This document shows, piece after piece, positions 50,246 through 58,341 of a stretch of DNA of 64,000 nt. This DNA is from PMG-095 sp037200885 (lineage in GTDB: Bacteria; Myxococcota_A; Polyangia; Polyangiales; Polyangiaceae): the NCBI GenBank assembly GCA_037200885.1, contig JBBCIN010000003.1:868001-932000 (forward strand). The letters are read 5' to 3'. Position 1 is the stretch's first letter. The number at the start of each line of letters is the position of its first letter. The notes beneath the pieces were generated by a model. The model worked only from the letters and a program-made list of their open reading frames with translations, made no database searches and was not told the DNA's origin. Made by a program: the position numbers and the translations under genes.

Positions 50246-51067
50246 TCAGCCGGGATTGCCCAAGAGCAGCGACGTCAACATGTAGTTGGCGATCAGGATC
50301 GAGACCGCGCTGTGCACCACCGCCTGGGTGGTTGCCTCACCAACGCCCCGCGCGCCGCCAGAGGCGTAGAAGCCGCGGGTACACGAGATGGCCGAGATCA
50401 AAAAGCCGAACACGGCGGATTTGATCATACCCATGAAAAAATCGCTCGGTAAAAGGTGGCGCTCGATGTTGGAAATGAAAATGCCGGGGTCGACACCCAG
50501 CCAGCGCACCGCGACCAGCCAAGCGCCGGCCATACCCACGCACGTGTAGAGGACGCACAGGAGTGGCACGGTCAGCACCGCGGCCAGCAACCGCGGTGAA
50601 AGCAGGTACTGCACTGGGCTCACCGCCATGGTGACGAGCGCGTCGATCTGCTCGGTGATGCGCATGTTGCCGAGCTCGGCGGCCATCGCGCTGCCGGCAC
50701 GCGCGGCTACCATCAGCGCGGTAAACACCGGCGCGATCTCGCGCGTGAGCGAGACGGCGACGACCTGACCGACCACGCCCTCGGCGCCGAAATCACGCAA
50801 GCTGTAAGTCGTTTGCAGGGCCAACACCATGCCGCTGAACACGCCCGTCAGCGCCACGATGAAGACCGAGCCCACGCCGATGAAATCCATCGCGAGCAGC
50901 AGCTGGCCGAAGCGATAGGGCGGACGAATCAGCCAAACCAGCGACTCGCCGGTCAGCGCGAGCACCGAGCCGACCAGCTCCAAGACCGAGATCAACGGCT
51001 TGAGCAGGGCACCCCACGGGCTCTTCGCCTCGTTTTCGCTCAGCTCCGCAGGGTCTGCCACAGTCAA
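50246..51067 (-). CDS. mlaE: MlaE-family ABC transporter permease
   Basis: Permease of the Mla/TGD-type lipid transport system, which moves phospholipids between the membranes. The family signature is clear: FIVALTGVFSGMVLALQTTY, LTREIAPVFTALMVAARAGSAMAAELGNM, ITEQIDALVTMAVSPVQYL, and five to six membrane helices. The TTG start overlaps the tsaE stop (TTGA). It is the last gene of a three-gene operon with the LppC-like lipoprotein and tsaE. The ATPase (mlaF) and MCE-protein (mlaD) are not in the window. 273 aa. Confidence 0.9.
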   Translation of the reverse strand: MTVADPAELSENEAKSPWGALLKPLISVLELVGSVLALTGESLVWLIRPPYRFGQLLLAMDFIGVGSVFIVALTGVFSGMVLALQTTYSLRDFGAEGVVGQVVAVSLTREIAPVFTALMVAARAGSAMAAELGNMRITEQIDALVTMAVSPVQYLLSPRLLAAVLTVPLLCVLYTCVGMAGAWLVAVRWLGVDPGIFISNIERHLLPSDFFMGMIKSAVFGFLISAISCTRGFYASGGARGVGEATTQAVVHSAVSILIANYMLTSLLLGNPG

Positions 51068-51540
51068 CCCTTAGCACTGAGCTCGGCGAGGATGGCGTGC
51101 GAACGGCGCCCGGTAGCAGAAACCTTGGCCCTGCGTGGATCGAGCGCGAAGCTGAGCAGCAGCGCATCACCACCGAGCTCTTGGATGTATGGCTCGCCCC
51201 ATTCGACGAGCAGGAGGCGCCCGTCGTCGCGCTGCGCGTCGAGACCGAGCTCACGCAGCTGTTCCGGCCCGTTCAAGCGATAAAGATCCGCGTGCGAGAG
51301 CGGTGGCACCGTGTCGTGCTCCTGCACCAGCGTGAACGTGGGGCTGGTCACGCGCTCCGCTCCGGGCAGACCGAGCGCGCGGCACAGCGCGCGCACGAAG
51401 AACGTCTTTCCCGAACCCAGTGGACCCGTGAGTATGACGAGATCGGCCGCCGCCAGACAAGGCGCGATCAGCTGCGCGAGCTTTTGGGTCGAACGGCGCG
51501 TGGGTAGGTAAAATTCGAGTTCCGACGAGGTCACGGTCAT
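51064..51540 (-). CDS. tsaE: tRNA threonylcarbamoyladenosine biosynthesis ATPase TsaE
   Basis: Part of the t6A37 tRNA modification complex with TsaB, TsaC and TsaD; binds and hydrolyses ATP. Walker A is GPLGSGKTFFVRAL, followed by SPTFTLVQEH and the LLVEWGE segment. ATG 51540 is chosen because it aligns with TsaE N-termini and overlaps the upstream stop (ATGA). Product 158 aa. It lies between an envelope lipoprotein and a lipid-transport permease with 4-base overlaps at both ends, so translation is coupled even though the pathways differ. Confidence 0.92.
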   Translation of the reverse strand: MTVTSSELEFYLPTRRSTQKLAQLIAPCLAAADLVILTGPLGSGKTFFVRALCRALGLPGAERVTSPTFTLVQEHDTVPPLSHADLYRLNGPEQLRELGLDAQRDDGRLLLVEWGEPYIQELGGDALLLSFALDPRRAKVSATGRRSHAILAELSAKG

Positions 51541-53378
51541 TTCTTGGTCGACGAAGGGGACACTATCGTAAGCGTGCGGCTCAGCGTCTGTCGCTGGGAA
51601 AAACCGCGTGCCTCGCTGGTCCAAAGCGGGACCTGAACGCTGCCCAAGGCGCGCTGGGCGCGCGCGTGGAGCTCGTGTACCGCGCGTTCTTCGTCTACAC
51701 GGCCGCTAGGAAAGCCGTCGAGGGCGCCTTTGGCGAGCAATGCCGCGTCGTGGCCGAGGGCCTCGTACCAGTCCAGCGCGGGCAGTGCCGGGTTGTCTTC
51801 CGAGCCGGGGCGGACGGCGCTCGGAAAGCTGCCGGCTCCGACCGCGAAGCGCGCGCGCGGCGCGTCACTCGCATAGACGAACTCGGCGGCTTCCAGACCC
51901 AGCGCGAGCTCCGGTACGAACCCAGGAACGCCACGCAAGTCGCGCGCGAGGTCGCTCGCGCACGCGGCCGAACCCAAGACCAACACTGCGGCGACGCGCT
52001 CGCGCTGCCATTGCTGAACGGGAAAGCGGGGACCGCCCGCGTTTTCGGCCACTACGTCGCAGGCCTCACCGTTCTGGCCCACCCGCGCGATGCGCAAGAA
52101 GCCACGACGGGAGAGCTCGGCGTCGATCACGGCCTGTTCGCTATTGGAGCTTTCGCCCAGCACGAAGCTGCTGGAAAATGGGCCGACGAGGGTCTCAGGG
52201 GGTTCGACGAGCAGCATCGGGATGGCGTTCTCTTCGGCGAAGCGCGCGGCGATATCCGCCGACGGACCGTCGAGCCCCGCCACCAAAATCGCCGCGCCTT
52301 CGGCCGCGAGTGCACGCAATGCCGGGGCGATGCCAGCGCCGTCGCCGCCGTCGTCTTGGGTGATCAGTTGCACCGCGCCGGGCCCGGGCAACGCCGTCGG
52401 CGAGCCGAGGCCGCGCGTGATTCCCGCCGCGAGACTCGCGGAGCGACGGCGCAGATCGGCGCTTCCCAACGAGAGCACGACGCCAATCGCTCGGCCCGAG
52501 ATCAGCGGCCGGCTTTGCACGCCACCGGCGATGCCGACCAATTCGGAGCCAGTCGCGCTCGCGCGTAGCGCGGCCGGCGCGGTATCCAGCAAACTGCGCG
52601 CGAGTGCGGCGTCCTTCTCGCGCACGGCAATCGCGATCAGGCGCTCGCGCAGCAACTTACGCAGCCATTCGCGCACCTGCGCGCTCTGGCTCTCGTCCGG
52701 CTGCGCGTGCTCGAGGCTCGCCAAGCTTTCGACTAGGTCCGATTTTCCGGCGGGCTGAAATTGCTCGCGCACCAGCTCTTCGAGCGCCGCGCGGCCTTCG
52801 CTCGGCGCCTCGGTCAAGAGCTCTTCGGCAGCCTGCACTGCGTGGGTGAAGCTGCGCGCGGACGCCGCCGCGCGCAGGCGCAACTCGCTGAACAGCAGGC
52901 GCTCGTCGCTGTCGACGATCTTGCCTGCCAATGGTTCGAGCACACCCCAAGCCGCGTCCGGCTTGCTTTCACGGAGCAGCGCATAGGCCTCTGCTACCCG
53001 CGAAAAATCATGCACCGCGCCGACCGATACACGCACCTGAGCGATCAATACGCGCGCTTCCTGCAGTGCGCCGCGACTCACACAGTCGAACGCGAGCAAA
53101 ACCCGCACCATGTCGCTCGGCTCTTCGCCCGGAAAGCGTGTGAGGAAGCGACGCAGCTCCGGCTCGAGCTTTCGTCGCTCGTTCGTGCTGCCGGAAAACC
53201 ATGCCGCCCGCAGGTTCCGAAAGCTCGTTTGCGCATCGCCACTGGCCGAAAGGCTGGCTTCGGGTAGCCCGATCTCGCTCTGCGAATGCCGACAAGCGGT
53301 CAAGCTCAGGGACAGGCCGGCGAGCGCGAGCACCAACGCGCAGGTCGAATCTCGGAAGGTCCTGAAGGGCTTTGGCAT
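51537..53378 (-). CDS. LppC/LpoA-like lipoprotein with periplasmic-binding fold
   Basis: 613 aa. The signal peptide ends in the lipobox SLTAC. The N-terminal half (about 40-300) is helical, TPR-like (ARVLIAQVRVSVG, AVQAAEELLTEAP). The C-terminal half (about 300-560) has the type 1 periplasmic-binding fold: GRAIGVVLSLGS, ALAAEGAAILVAGLDGP, AIPMLLVEPPETL, VAAVLVLGSAA. This TPR-plus-binding-fold layout is that of LpoA/LppC activators of penicillin-binding proteins, and also of LivJ-like receptors. First gene of the operon with tsaE and mlaE. Its start is back to back with the divergent membrane gene at CATATG. Confidence 0.82.
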   Translation of the reverse strand: MPKPFRTFRDSTCALVLALAGLSLSLTACRHSQSEIGLPEASLSASGDAQTSFRNLRAAWFSGSTNERRKLEPELRRFLTRFPGEEPSDMVRVLLAFDCVSRGALQEARVLIAQVRVSVGAVHDFSRVAEAYALLRESKPDAAWGVLEPLAGKIVDSDERLLFSELRLRAAASARSFTHAVQAAEELLTEAPSEGRAALEELVREQFQPAGKSDLVESLASLEHAQPDESQSAQVREWLRKLLRERLIAIAVREKDAALARSLLDTAPAALRASATGSELVGIAGGVQSRPLISGRAIGVVLSLGSADLRRRSASLAAGITRGLGSPTALPGPGAVQLITQDDGGDGAGIAPALRALAAEGAAILVAGLDGPSADIAARFAEENAIPMLLVEPPETLVGPFSSSFVLGESSNSEQAVIDAELSRRGFLRIARVGQNGEACDVVAENAGGPRFPVQQWQRERVAAVLVLGSAACASDLARDLRGVPGFVPELALGLEAAEFVYASDAPRARFAVGAGSFPSAVRPGSEDNPALPALDWYEALGHDAALLAKGALDGFPSGRVDEERAVHELHARAQRALGSVQVPLWTSEARGFSQRQTLSRTLTIVSPSSTKK

Positions 53379-54056
53379 ATGCTGGCGCTCGTGTCAGCTA
53401 AGGGTGATGTGCGCCCCGAGCGCCAGTCAAGTTGGCTGACCTCGCTGAGTGGAGTGCGTGGCAGGCTCGCTGGTCTGGCTGGACCCTTGCAGCTGAGCTT
53501 TGCTGGCTTCGTGTTGTTGCACTTTTCGCTGCAGGCCTATCGCGCGTACACGGATGGCGCGCTGCCAGAGTCGGGCTTGGAGCGAGCGCCTTGGCTCGTG
53601 GCAACCTTGCTGCTGCTGCTATGGCTGCCGTTCACCCTCTTTGGCCTACGCCGATTGAGCCGCACGTTCACGCAGGGTCGGCGACCTGCGGCGGGTGGAC
53701 AAGAGCGCGCGTTGGCCGTCGTCGAGCCATTGGCGCTGGCAGTCGTACTCTCGTTCGGAGCCGTGCACGCGGTGGCGATGGCTTGGCCGCTGCTCGAGGG
53801 CTCACTCGACGAAGCCGATCTACGGCAGGAGCTGGTGGTCGGTCTGTCCAGCACTTGGCGCGGCGTGCCGGCGCAGGGCGTTGCCTACCTGTGCGCGGTC
53901 GGCGCCGCGTCATTCTGCGCCGCACGCCTGACGCTCGCCGCATTGCCGGCGGCGCGGCCCGGGCTAGCGCGGGCCGTCGTAGGTTTGGCAGTGCTCAGCT
54001 ATGTGCTTGGAAGCTACGCCGTGATTCGCTGCGGCTCTGGTTCCCTCTTGCCTTGA
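53379..54056 (+). CDS. Integral membrane protein, 225 aa, four to five helices
   Basis: Hydrophobic segments lie at about 25-43, 60-80, 105-125, 150-172 and 195-215 from ATG 53379. His residues fall in the first (FVLLHFS) and third (VHAVAMAW) segments. That is the spacing expected of a diheme or monoheme b-type membrane subunit, such as succinate dehydrogenase cytochrome b, but I cannot confirm this. ATG 53379 leaves no upstream leader, because the divergent gene starts at the base before it. GTG 53409, with AGGG ahead, is a plausible alternative start. No sdhA or sdhB was seen. Confidence 0.6.
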   Translation: MLALVSAKGDVRPERQSSWLTSLSGVRGRLAGLAGPLQLSFAGFVLLHFSLQAYRAYTDGALPESGLERAPWLVATLLLLLWLPFTLFGLRRLSRTFTQGRRPAAGGQERALAVVEPLALAVVLSFGAVHAVAMAWPLLEGSLDEADLRQELVVGLSSTWRGVPAQGVAYLCAVGAASFCAARLTLAALPAARPGLARAVVGLAVLSYVLGSYAVIRCGSGSLLP

Positions 54057-54119
54057 GCCAACCAACCCGAGGCGCGGGTAGAGTTCGCTCGCGCGCTCGT
54101 ACATGCTATTGGGGCGGCC

Positions 54120-54554
54120 ATGCCGCGCTGCTACTTGCTGACATTGGCCAGCTCCTCGAGCCTCGATCAGCAATCGAACAATGTGTCCCTGTTCAACATC
54201 GTCGAACAGTTGAATCTTCCGCGCGGCGTCGAACCTCCGCCTGGGGCGCTCTTGCCGATCGAGATCCACGCCTATTTTTTGCTCGACCCGGCCGAGCTGA
54301 ATCAACGCTTCGAGATGCGCTTCGTGCTCGTCGCGAGCAGCGGGCTCGAGACTCCGACCGACGCGTTCTCGCACAAATCAGCCACCTTGCGTTACCGGAC
54401 GCGAACCATCGGCATGCCCATCCCCCCGATCGCCGACAGCTATCAGCTGCGCGTCGATACCCGCGCCGTCGGCAGCGAAAACTGGTCGCGCGATGCCTTG
54501 TCGTGGCCCTTGGTCGTCACTCTCGCGGAAGCGCGACCGGCAATTACGCACTAA
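54120..54554 (+). CDS. Hypothetical protein, 144 aa, DUF6941-like
   Basis: The start MPRCYLLTLASSSSLDQQSNNVSLFNIVEQLNLP resembles the N-terminus of DUF6941 proteins (CD..D..NK.SL..I...I). Beta strands follow: LLPIEIHAYFLL, FEMRFVLVASSG, ATLRYRTRTIG, YQLRVDTRAVG and WPLVVTLAEA. This reads as a cytoplasmic beta-sandwich. No signal peptide. The assignment is by pattern only. It ends one base before the stop of the convergent lipoprotein gene. Confidence 0.55.
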   Translation: MPRCYLLTLASSSSLDQQSNNVSLFNIVEQLNLPRGVEPPPGALLPIEIHAYFLLDPAELNQRFEMRFVLVASSGLETPTDAFSHKSATLRYRTRTIGMPIPPIADSYQLRVDTRAVGSENWSRDALSWPLVVTLAEARPAITH

Positions 54555-55163
54555 TCAGTTGCAGCTGCAGCTATTTTGCGAGCCGGCCGAGCAACTCAAT
54601 AACGAGAGCACGTCGCTCATCGCTTTTCCGCTCAGCCCGCCGAATTGGTCGATGGTCGCTCGGCAGGTCATGGGGTTGTAACAGCCAAGGCCCTGGCAGC
54701 CCGTCTGTTGCGCGCAGGCCAGGATCAACGCGCAGCCGAAATTGGAAAAACACTGGACGATCTGCGACGAGCACGTCGTGCACAGACACTGCTCGCAGGT
54801 ATTGCCCGCGATCACCTGACAAGCTTCCACAATGCCGGACGTCGCACCGCTGCCAGCGGCGGCGGGTGCTCCCGCAACGTTGATCGCACCACCAAAACTG
54901 GGCGCGCCCGCAATCTGGATCGCACCACCGGCGCTGGGCGCGCCCGCAACCGGGATCGCACCACCGGCGCCGGGCGCGCCCGCAACCTGCGGCGCACCAC
55001 CAAAACTGGGCGTGCCAGCGAGATTGATGCCACCGCCCGTTGATGAATTTCCTGCGCCTCCCACGATCGGGTCGCCGCCTTCATCGAAGTCGGTGAAGGA
55101 TTCGGTTCGAGCGCCGCAGCCGAACAAAACGATTAGGCAGCCCGCGAACAGGGATCGATTCAT
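54555..55163 (-). CDS. Lipoprotein with 12-residue repeats and Cys-rich tail
   Basis: ATG 55163 (MNRSLFAGCLIVLFGCG) has GAGAGGA immediately upstream. The lipobox is VLFGC. A spacer of about 75 residues contains five 36-bp repeats encoding AGAPxxGGAxxV units. The mature C-terminal domain (about 110-202) carries many cysteines in a CEQCLCTTCSSQIVQC, CALILACAQQTGCQGLGC pattern and ends CSCN. Eight or more disulfide-capable residues suggest a compact knot. Function unknown; the type is frequent in myxobacterial genomes. Confidence 0.75.
   Translation of the reverse strand: MNRSLFAGCLIVLFGCGARTESFTDFDEGGDPIVGGAGNSSTGGGINLAGTPSFGGAPQVAGAPGAGGAIPVAGAPSAGGAIQIAGAPSFGGAINVAGAPAAAGSGATSGIVEACQVIAGNTCEQCLCTTCSSQIVQCFSNFGCALILACAQQTGCQGLGCYNPMTCRATIDQFGGLSGKAMSDVLSLLSCSAGSQNSCSCN
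54867..55046 (-). repeat. Five 36-bp tandem repeats
   Basis: The landmark CGCGCCCGCAA recurs with variation at 54867, 54903, 54939, 54975 and 55011, exactly 36 bases apart. Each unit encodes 12 residues of the lipoprotein spacer. Confidence 0.88.
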
Positions 55164-55434
55164 CGTCCTCTCAAGGATTGCCCGCTTTGGTGGCGTACGC
55201 CAGGCGCGCATCCGCAAAGCTGCCACGCTAATTTTGCGCTCATCCGTGACCTGAAGGCCGAACGCTAACTGCCCAGCATCAGACGATTTTCGCCGGCCGC
55301 TCAGCTGATTTCGCGAACATTCCGCATAAATAAGGCTTGGTGGTTGTCGAGGATTCCGATTAACGGGGAAGCGAGAGTCAAGCGATCGGCGAGCAACTGA
55401 GTTCGAAGAGCGCTGAGCTTAGAGGGAGTTCCGG

Positions 55435-55677
55435 ATGTCAGCTGTGAACCCGCTATCAGACAGCGCCCTACAACCACACGACCCCGAGGCCAGCGACGAT
55501 GCCCCCGAGTCGTCGCAACCGACGCAGCCGTGGAATGCACCGCCGTCCCTACTCGACGCGCTCGGTGCGTTCGAATTCGAGGAGGAGGACTTCGACTTTC
55601 ACGACACAATTCCAGCACCACCGTGGCTCGATGAGCCGCCCGACGCGTTGGAAGCGCTGACGTTGCTCACGCGCTGA
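55435..55677 (+). CDS. Small acidic protein, 80 aa
   Basis: ATG 55435 has GGAG at a suitable distance. The product is strongly acidic (FEFEEEDFDFHDTIP) and Pro-rich, with no signal peptide or membrane segment and probably little fixed structure. Such proteins can be adaptors, antitoxin-like or DNA mimics, but nothing here decides. It precedes the MYXO-CTERM-like gene by 74 bp on the same strand. I do not recognise it. Confidence 0.5.
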   Translation: MSAVNPLSDSALQPHDPEASDDAPESSQPTQPWNAPPSLLDALGAFEFEEEDFDFHDTIPAPPWLDEPPDALEALTLLTR

Positions 55678-55751
55678 CGGGGCTGGCCGATCCGCGGCTG
55701 TACGAGCGATAGAGCAATGTTAGCGTGCCCTCCGACTTGGAGGTAACACCG

Positions 55752-56594
55752 TTGTCAATTCGCATTCCCGTGTCCATTCGCTCGTTGTTCGTCATCGCCC
55801 TGGCCCTGGTCAGCCTCACCGCAAGTCACGTCGCGAGCGCGGCGGGAAGCACGGAGTGGAAGAGCAAAGTCATCAAGGAGCGGCGCGAGGAGCAGCCGAA
55901 CGGTGACGAGTTCGAAGACAAGAATGGCTACTGGAAGGTGGAAGTCGCGATCTACCTGCCGCGCGCGCCGGATGTGCCGCACGTGCCGATGAAGTTCGAG
56001 TTCCAACCGGAAGTCGAATACGAGCGCACGATCCTCGACGCGAGCGGCAAGGTCGTCGACCGCAAGGTGCCGCTCGTCAATCAGCAAGCGTCGATCGAAA
56101 GCACCGATGTGGAGTTCCTCGATTCCGGCACCGGCAAGATCGAAAAACGCACGCGCTTCTCGTTCAAGCTGACGCGTGGACAGGGTTACAAAGCGGGCGA
56201 GTACAAAGTGTCGCTCCACGACGGTCGCAACGACCAAGCCGTTGGTACGCCGGTGACCCTGATCTTCGAAGGCAAGAACACGGTCATCCATCGCGAACCC
56301 ATGGAGTTCAAGGGCGAAAAGAAGAAGAAAGACGCGCCCAAGGCCGAGGCGACCAAGGACGATACCGCCAAAGAAGGCGACAAGCCCGCTTCAGACGCCG
56401 AATCGACATCCGCGGACTCGGAAAAGCCGACCGCCGAAGCCGCCAGCGATCAGCCCCAAACGATCAAAGAGAAGCCCGGGGGCTGCACTGTTCGTCGCCT
56501 AGCCGACAACGGTCACGAGAGCGGAGCCGGCCTGGCCTTCGCTGCGCTGGCGGTTTCGAGCGTGATGTTGCGTCGCCGAAGGCGCGCGGCCTAG
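55752..56594 (+). CDS. Secreted protein with MYXO-CTERM-like sorting tail
   Basis: TTG 55752 is preceded by GGAGGTAA (55739-55746), a nearly perfect ribosome-binding site, which decides the start over GTG 55725. The signal peptide (IRSLFVIALALVSLTASHVASA) is clear. The mature part (about 30-190) is beta-rich: WKVEVAIYLPRAP, MKFEFQPEVEYERTI, VTLIFEGKNT. A Lys/Glu/Ala/Asp-rich linker precedes the tail GGCTVRRLADNGHESGAG, a hydrophobic stretch (LAFAALAVSSVML) and RRRRR. This layout matches MYXO-CTERM sorting signals (Cys, hydrophobic helix, Arg cluster) and predicts cell-surface attachment. Its stop overlaps the convergent gene's stop as CTAG. Confidence 0.78.
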   Translation: MSIRIPVSIRSLFVIALALVSLTASHVASAAGSTEWKSKVIKERREEQPNGDEFEDKNGYWKVEVAIYLPRAPDVPHVPMKFEFQPEVEYERTILDASGKVVDRKVPLVNQQASIESTDVEFLDSGTGKIEKRTRFSFKLTRGQGYKAGEYKVSLHDGRNDQAVGTPVTLIFEGKNTVIHREPMEFKGEKKKKDAPKAEATKDDTAKEGDKPASDAESTSADSEKPTAEAASDQPQTIKEKPGGCTVRRLADNGHESGAGLAFAALAVSSVMLRRRRRAA

Positions 56595-57757
56595 CGCGCC
56601 ACCTGCCGAACGCGCTCGGCGATGCGAGTCACGCCGAGCGCAAATGGCGCATCCTCCGTGATCAGGCTCAGCACCAGCTGAGCGCCACCGGAAAAATCGT
56701 AGAACCAGCCGGGCTGCGTGAGCACGCCGTCTTGCTCGAGCAAAGCGAGGACCCAATCGGCTTCGCTCAGGAGCGCGGGCAGGCGCACCACGGCGTACCA
56801 GCCGCCTTCGAGAAAGAGCGGCGCCGCGGCCGTGCCCTCGAGCTCCTGGACCAGACGCGCGAGATTCCGCGCGATGCGTGCGTTCAGCGCGCGCTCCACC
56901 GGCAAGCGTGAGCCCAATATTTCGGGCAGGGCGTGCTGCACGGGCGTGTTGGGGGACAAGAAGGTGTCGGCGATCAGCTCGAGCCGCGAAAGTGCTTCGG
57001 CGAGGTCGGGCTTCGGTCCAGCCGCGCACAGCCATGCCAACTTCAGCTGCGGCAGCGCCGCAAGCTTCGACAGGCCGCCCAGCGCGAACACCAGCCCCGC
57101 GGTGACCTCGAGCACCGACGTCGCGCGCCGCGGGTCGGCACCGAGGGCGAAACTCGAGAAAACCTCGTCCGAGATGATCGGCAAGCCGAACTCGATTAGC
57201 CGCCGGAGCTCGTCCTGTTTGAGAAAGGAGCCGGTCGGATTGTTGGGGTTTACCACCACCACCGCGCGCGTGCGCGGGCTCCGGGCGCGCTCGAGGGAAT
57301 CGAAGTCGATGTGCCACGCACCGTCATAAGCGAGCTCGTAGTTCGCGACTTTCACCTGCTCGAGCGCGGCCAAGTGCTCGAACAACGGATAGCTCGGCTG
57401 GGGGATCAGCACCTCGTCGCCCGCGTCGCACAACAGCTTGAACAAGAAGCCATACGCTTCACTGGTGCTCGAAGTGAGCACGATCTGCTCGATCGGGATC
57501 TCGAAGCCCGCTGCCCGCTGCAAGCCCTGCACCGCGCTGCGCGCCGAAACCAAGCCAAACGAAGCGGGCTCGTAAACCAAACTGCGCGCATCGCTCAGTG
57601 CCGCAAGCAGCCGCGCGCGCTCGTAAGGCAAGTCCGTGAGCGTTGGATTCGCCTGCGTGAGATCGCACACCGGAAGCCCCGCGGCACGCCGAGCGCGCAG
57701 CGCCAAGCTGAGCACATTGAGCTCCGATTCATGCCGAGTGCGCCGAGAAAAGTTCAT
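56591..57757 (-). CDS. Class I/II PLP-dependent aminotransferase
   Basis: Fold type I aminotransferase, 388 aa. Landmarks: LVYEPASFGL, VVVVNPNNPTGS, IISDEVFSSF and the PLP-binding segment LGGLSKLAALPQLKLAW (Lys in SK). ATG 57757 (MNFSRRTRHE) fits the family N-terminus; an open frame extends upstream without a start of quality. Substrate could be an aromatic, aspartate or alanine-type amino acid; this cannot be settled by motif alone. The gene lies downstream of a lipoprotein gene on the same strand. Confidence 0.88.
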   Translation of the reverse strand: MNFSRRTRHESELNVLSLALRARRAAGLPVCDLTQANPTLTDLPYERARLLAALSDARSLVYEPASFGLVSARSAVQGLQRAAGFEIPIEQIVLTSSTSEAYGFLFKLLCDAGDEVLIPQPSYPLFEHLAALEQVKVANYELAYDGAWHIDFDSLERARSPRTRAVVVVNPNNPTGSFLKQDELRRLIEFGLPIISDEVFSSFALGADPRRATSVLEVTAGLVFALGGLSKLAALPQLKLAWLCAAGPKPDLAEALSRLELIADTFLSPNTPVQHALPEILGSRLPVERALNARIARNLARLVQELEGTAAAPLFLEGGWYAVVRLPALLSEADWVLALLEQDGVLTQPGWFYDFSGGAQLVLSLITEDAPFALGVTRIAERVRQVAR

Positions 57758-57803
57758 CGAATGCTCACCGCTCAAGCCAAAAATCGAGTTTGAATTCGAA
57801 CGC

Positions 57804-58265
57804 TCATTTGTCGGCAGAACTTGCTCCGGCCTCTCCCGCACCCTCCGGGGGCTCGGGTGGAAGCATCGCGTAGAACCAAATGTAAAATTGGCTGCAGGTA
57901 TCGTTCTTGACCGCGATCTCTTCACTGTCCAAGCCCACGATCTCGGCTTGATTGCCCGCCGCCTGCCCAAGCGGGTTATCGCCCTCACCATCAGCCGTAA
58001 ACGCCAACCAGAACGACGGAGGCAACGGCACTTTTCCCAAGCCATGCTTGAAATGCAGCGTGCGTCCACCGGGATAGAATTGATACGGGCCACCGTACGG
58101 CGCGGAGTAGTACACCCCGCCGCTGAGCATGCTTGGCGAGAAATCGATCGTCTCGTCGGTTTCGCCGCGCGAGCAAGAGGAAGTCGAGCTACAGCCGCCG
58201 CTCAGCGACGAAATGCACCCCAACGCGACCAACGCGCACAGGGAATGCAGGAATGTGCCTTGCAT
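57804..58265 (-). CDS. Hypothetical lipoprotein, 153 aa
   Basis: ATG 58265 (MQGTFLHSLCALVALG) gives a signal peptide with the lipobox SGGC; the frame is open to 58301 but with no better start. Mature residues include GVYYSAPYGGPYQFYPGGRTLHF, PPSFWLAFTADGEG and CSQFYIWFYAMLPP, rich in aromatic and Gly/Pro residues. The fold is unknown. It precedes the aminotransferase gene by 46 bp but the functions look unrelated. Confidence 0.68.
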   Translation of the reverse strand: MQGTFLHSLCALVALGCISSLSGGCSSTSSCSRGETDETIDFSPSMLSGGVYYSAPYGGPYQFYPGGRTLHFKHGLGKVPLPPSFWLAFTADGEGDNPLGQAAGNQAEIVGLDSEEIAVKNDTCSQFYIWFYAMLPPEPPEGAGEAGASSADK

Positions 58266-58341
58266 TCCGCAATCAATACCGACATCACCGAACAGGTGCA
58301 ACGGGGGCCGCCGGGGTGGCTTGACGTGATCCCGGCATCCT

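Noticed and set aside
53432..54883. Long open frame across the membrane protein, the 144-residue gene and the lipoprotein
   Set aside because: It spans three supported genes and is dominated by Arg and Ala, as expected for a GC-rich shadow frame.
54867..55046. Possible CRISPR-like array of 36-bp units
   Set aside because: The 36-bp period is coding and without unique spacers; units diverge as in a protein repeat.
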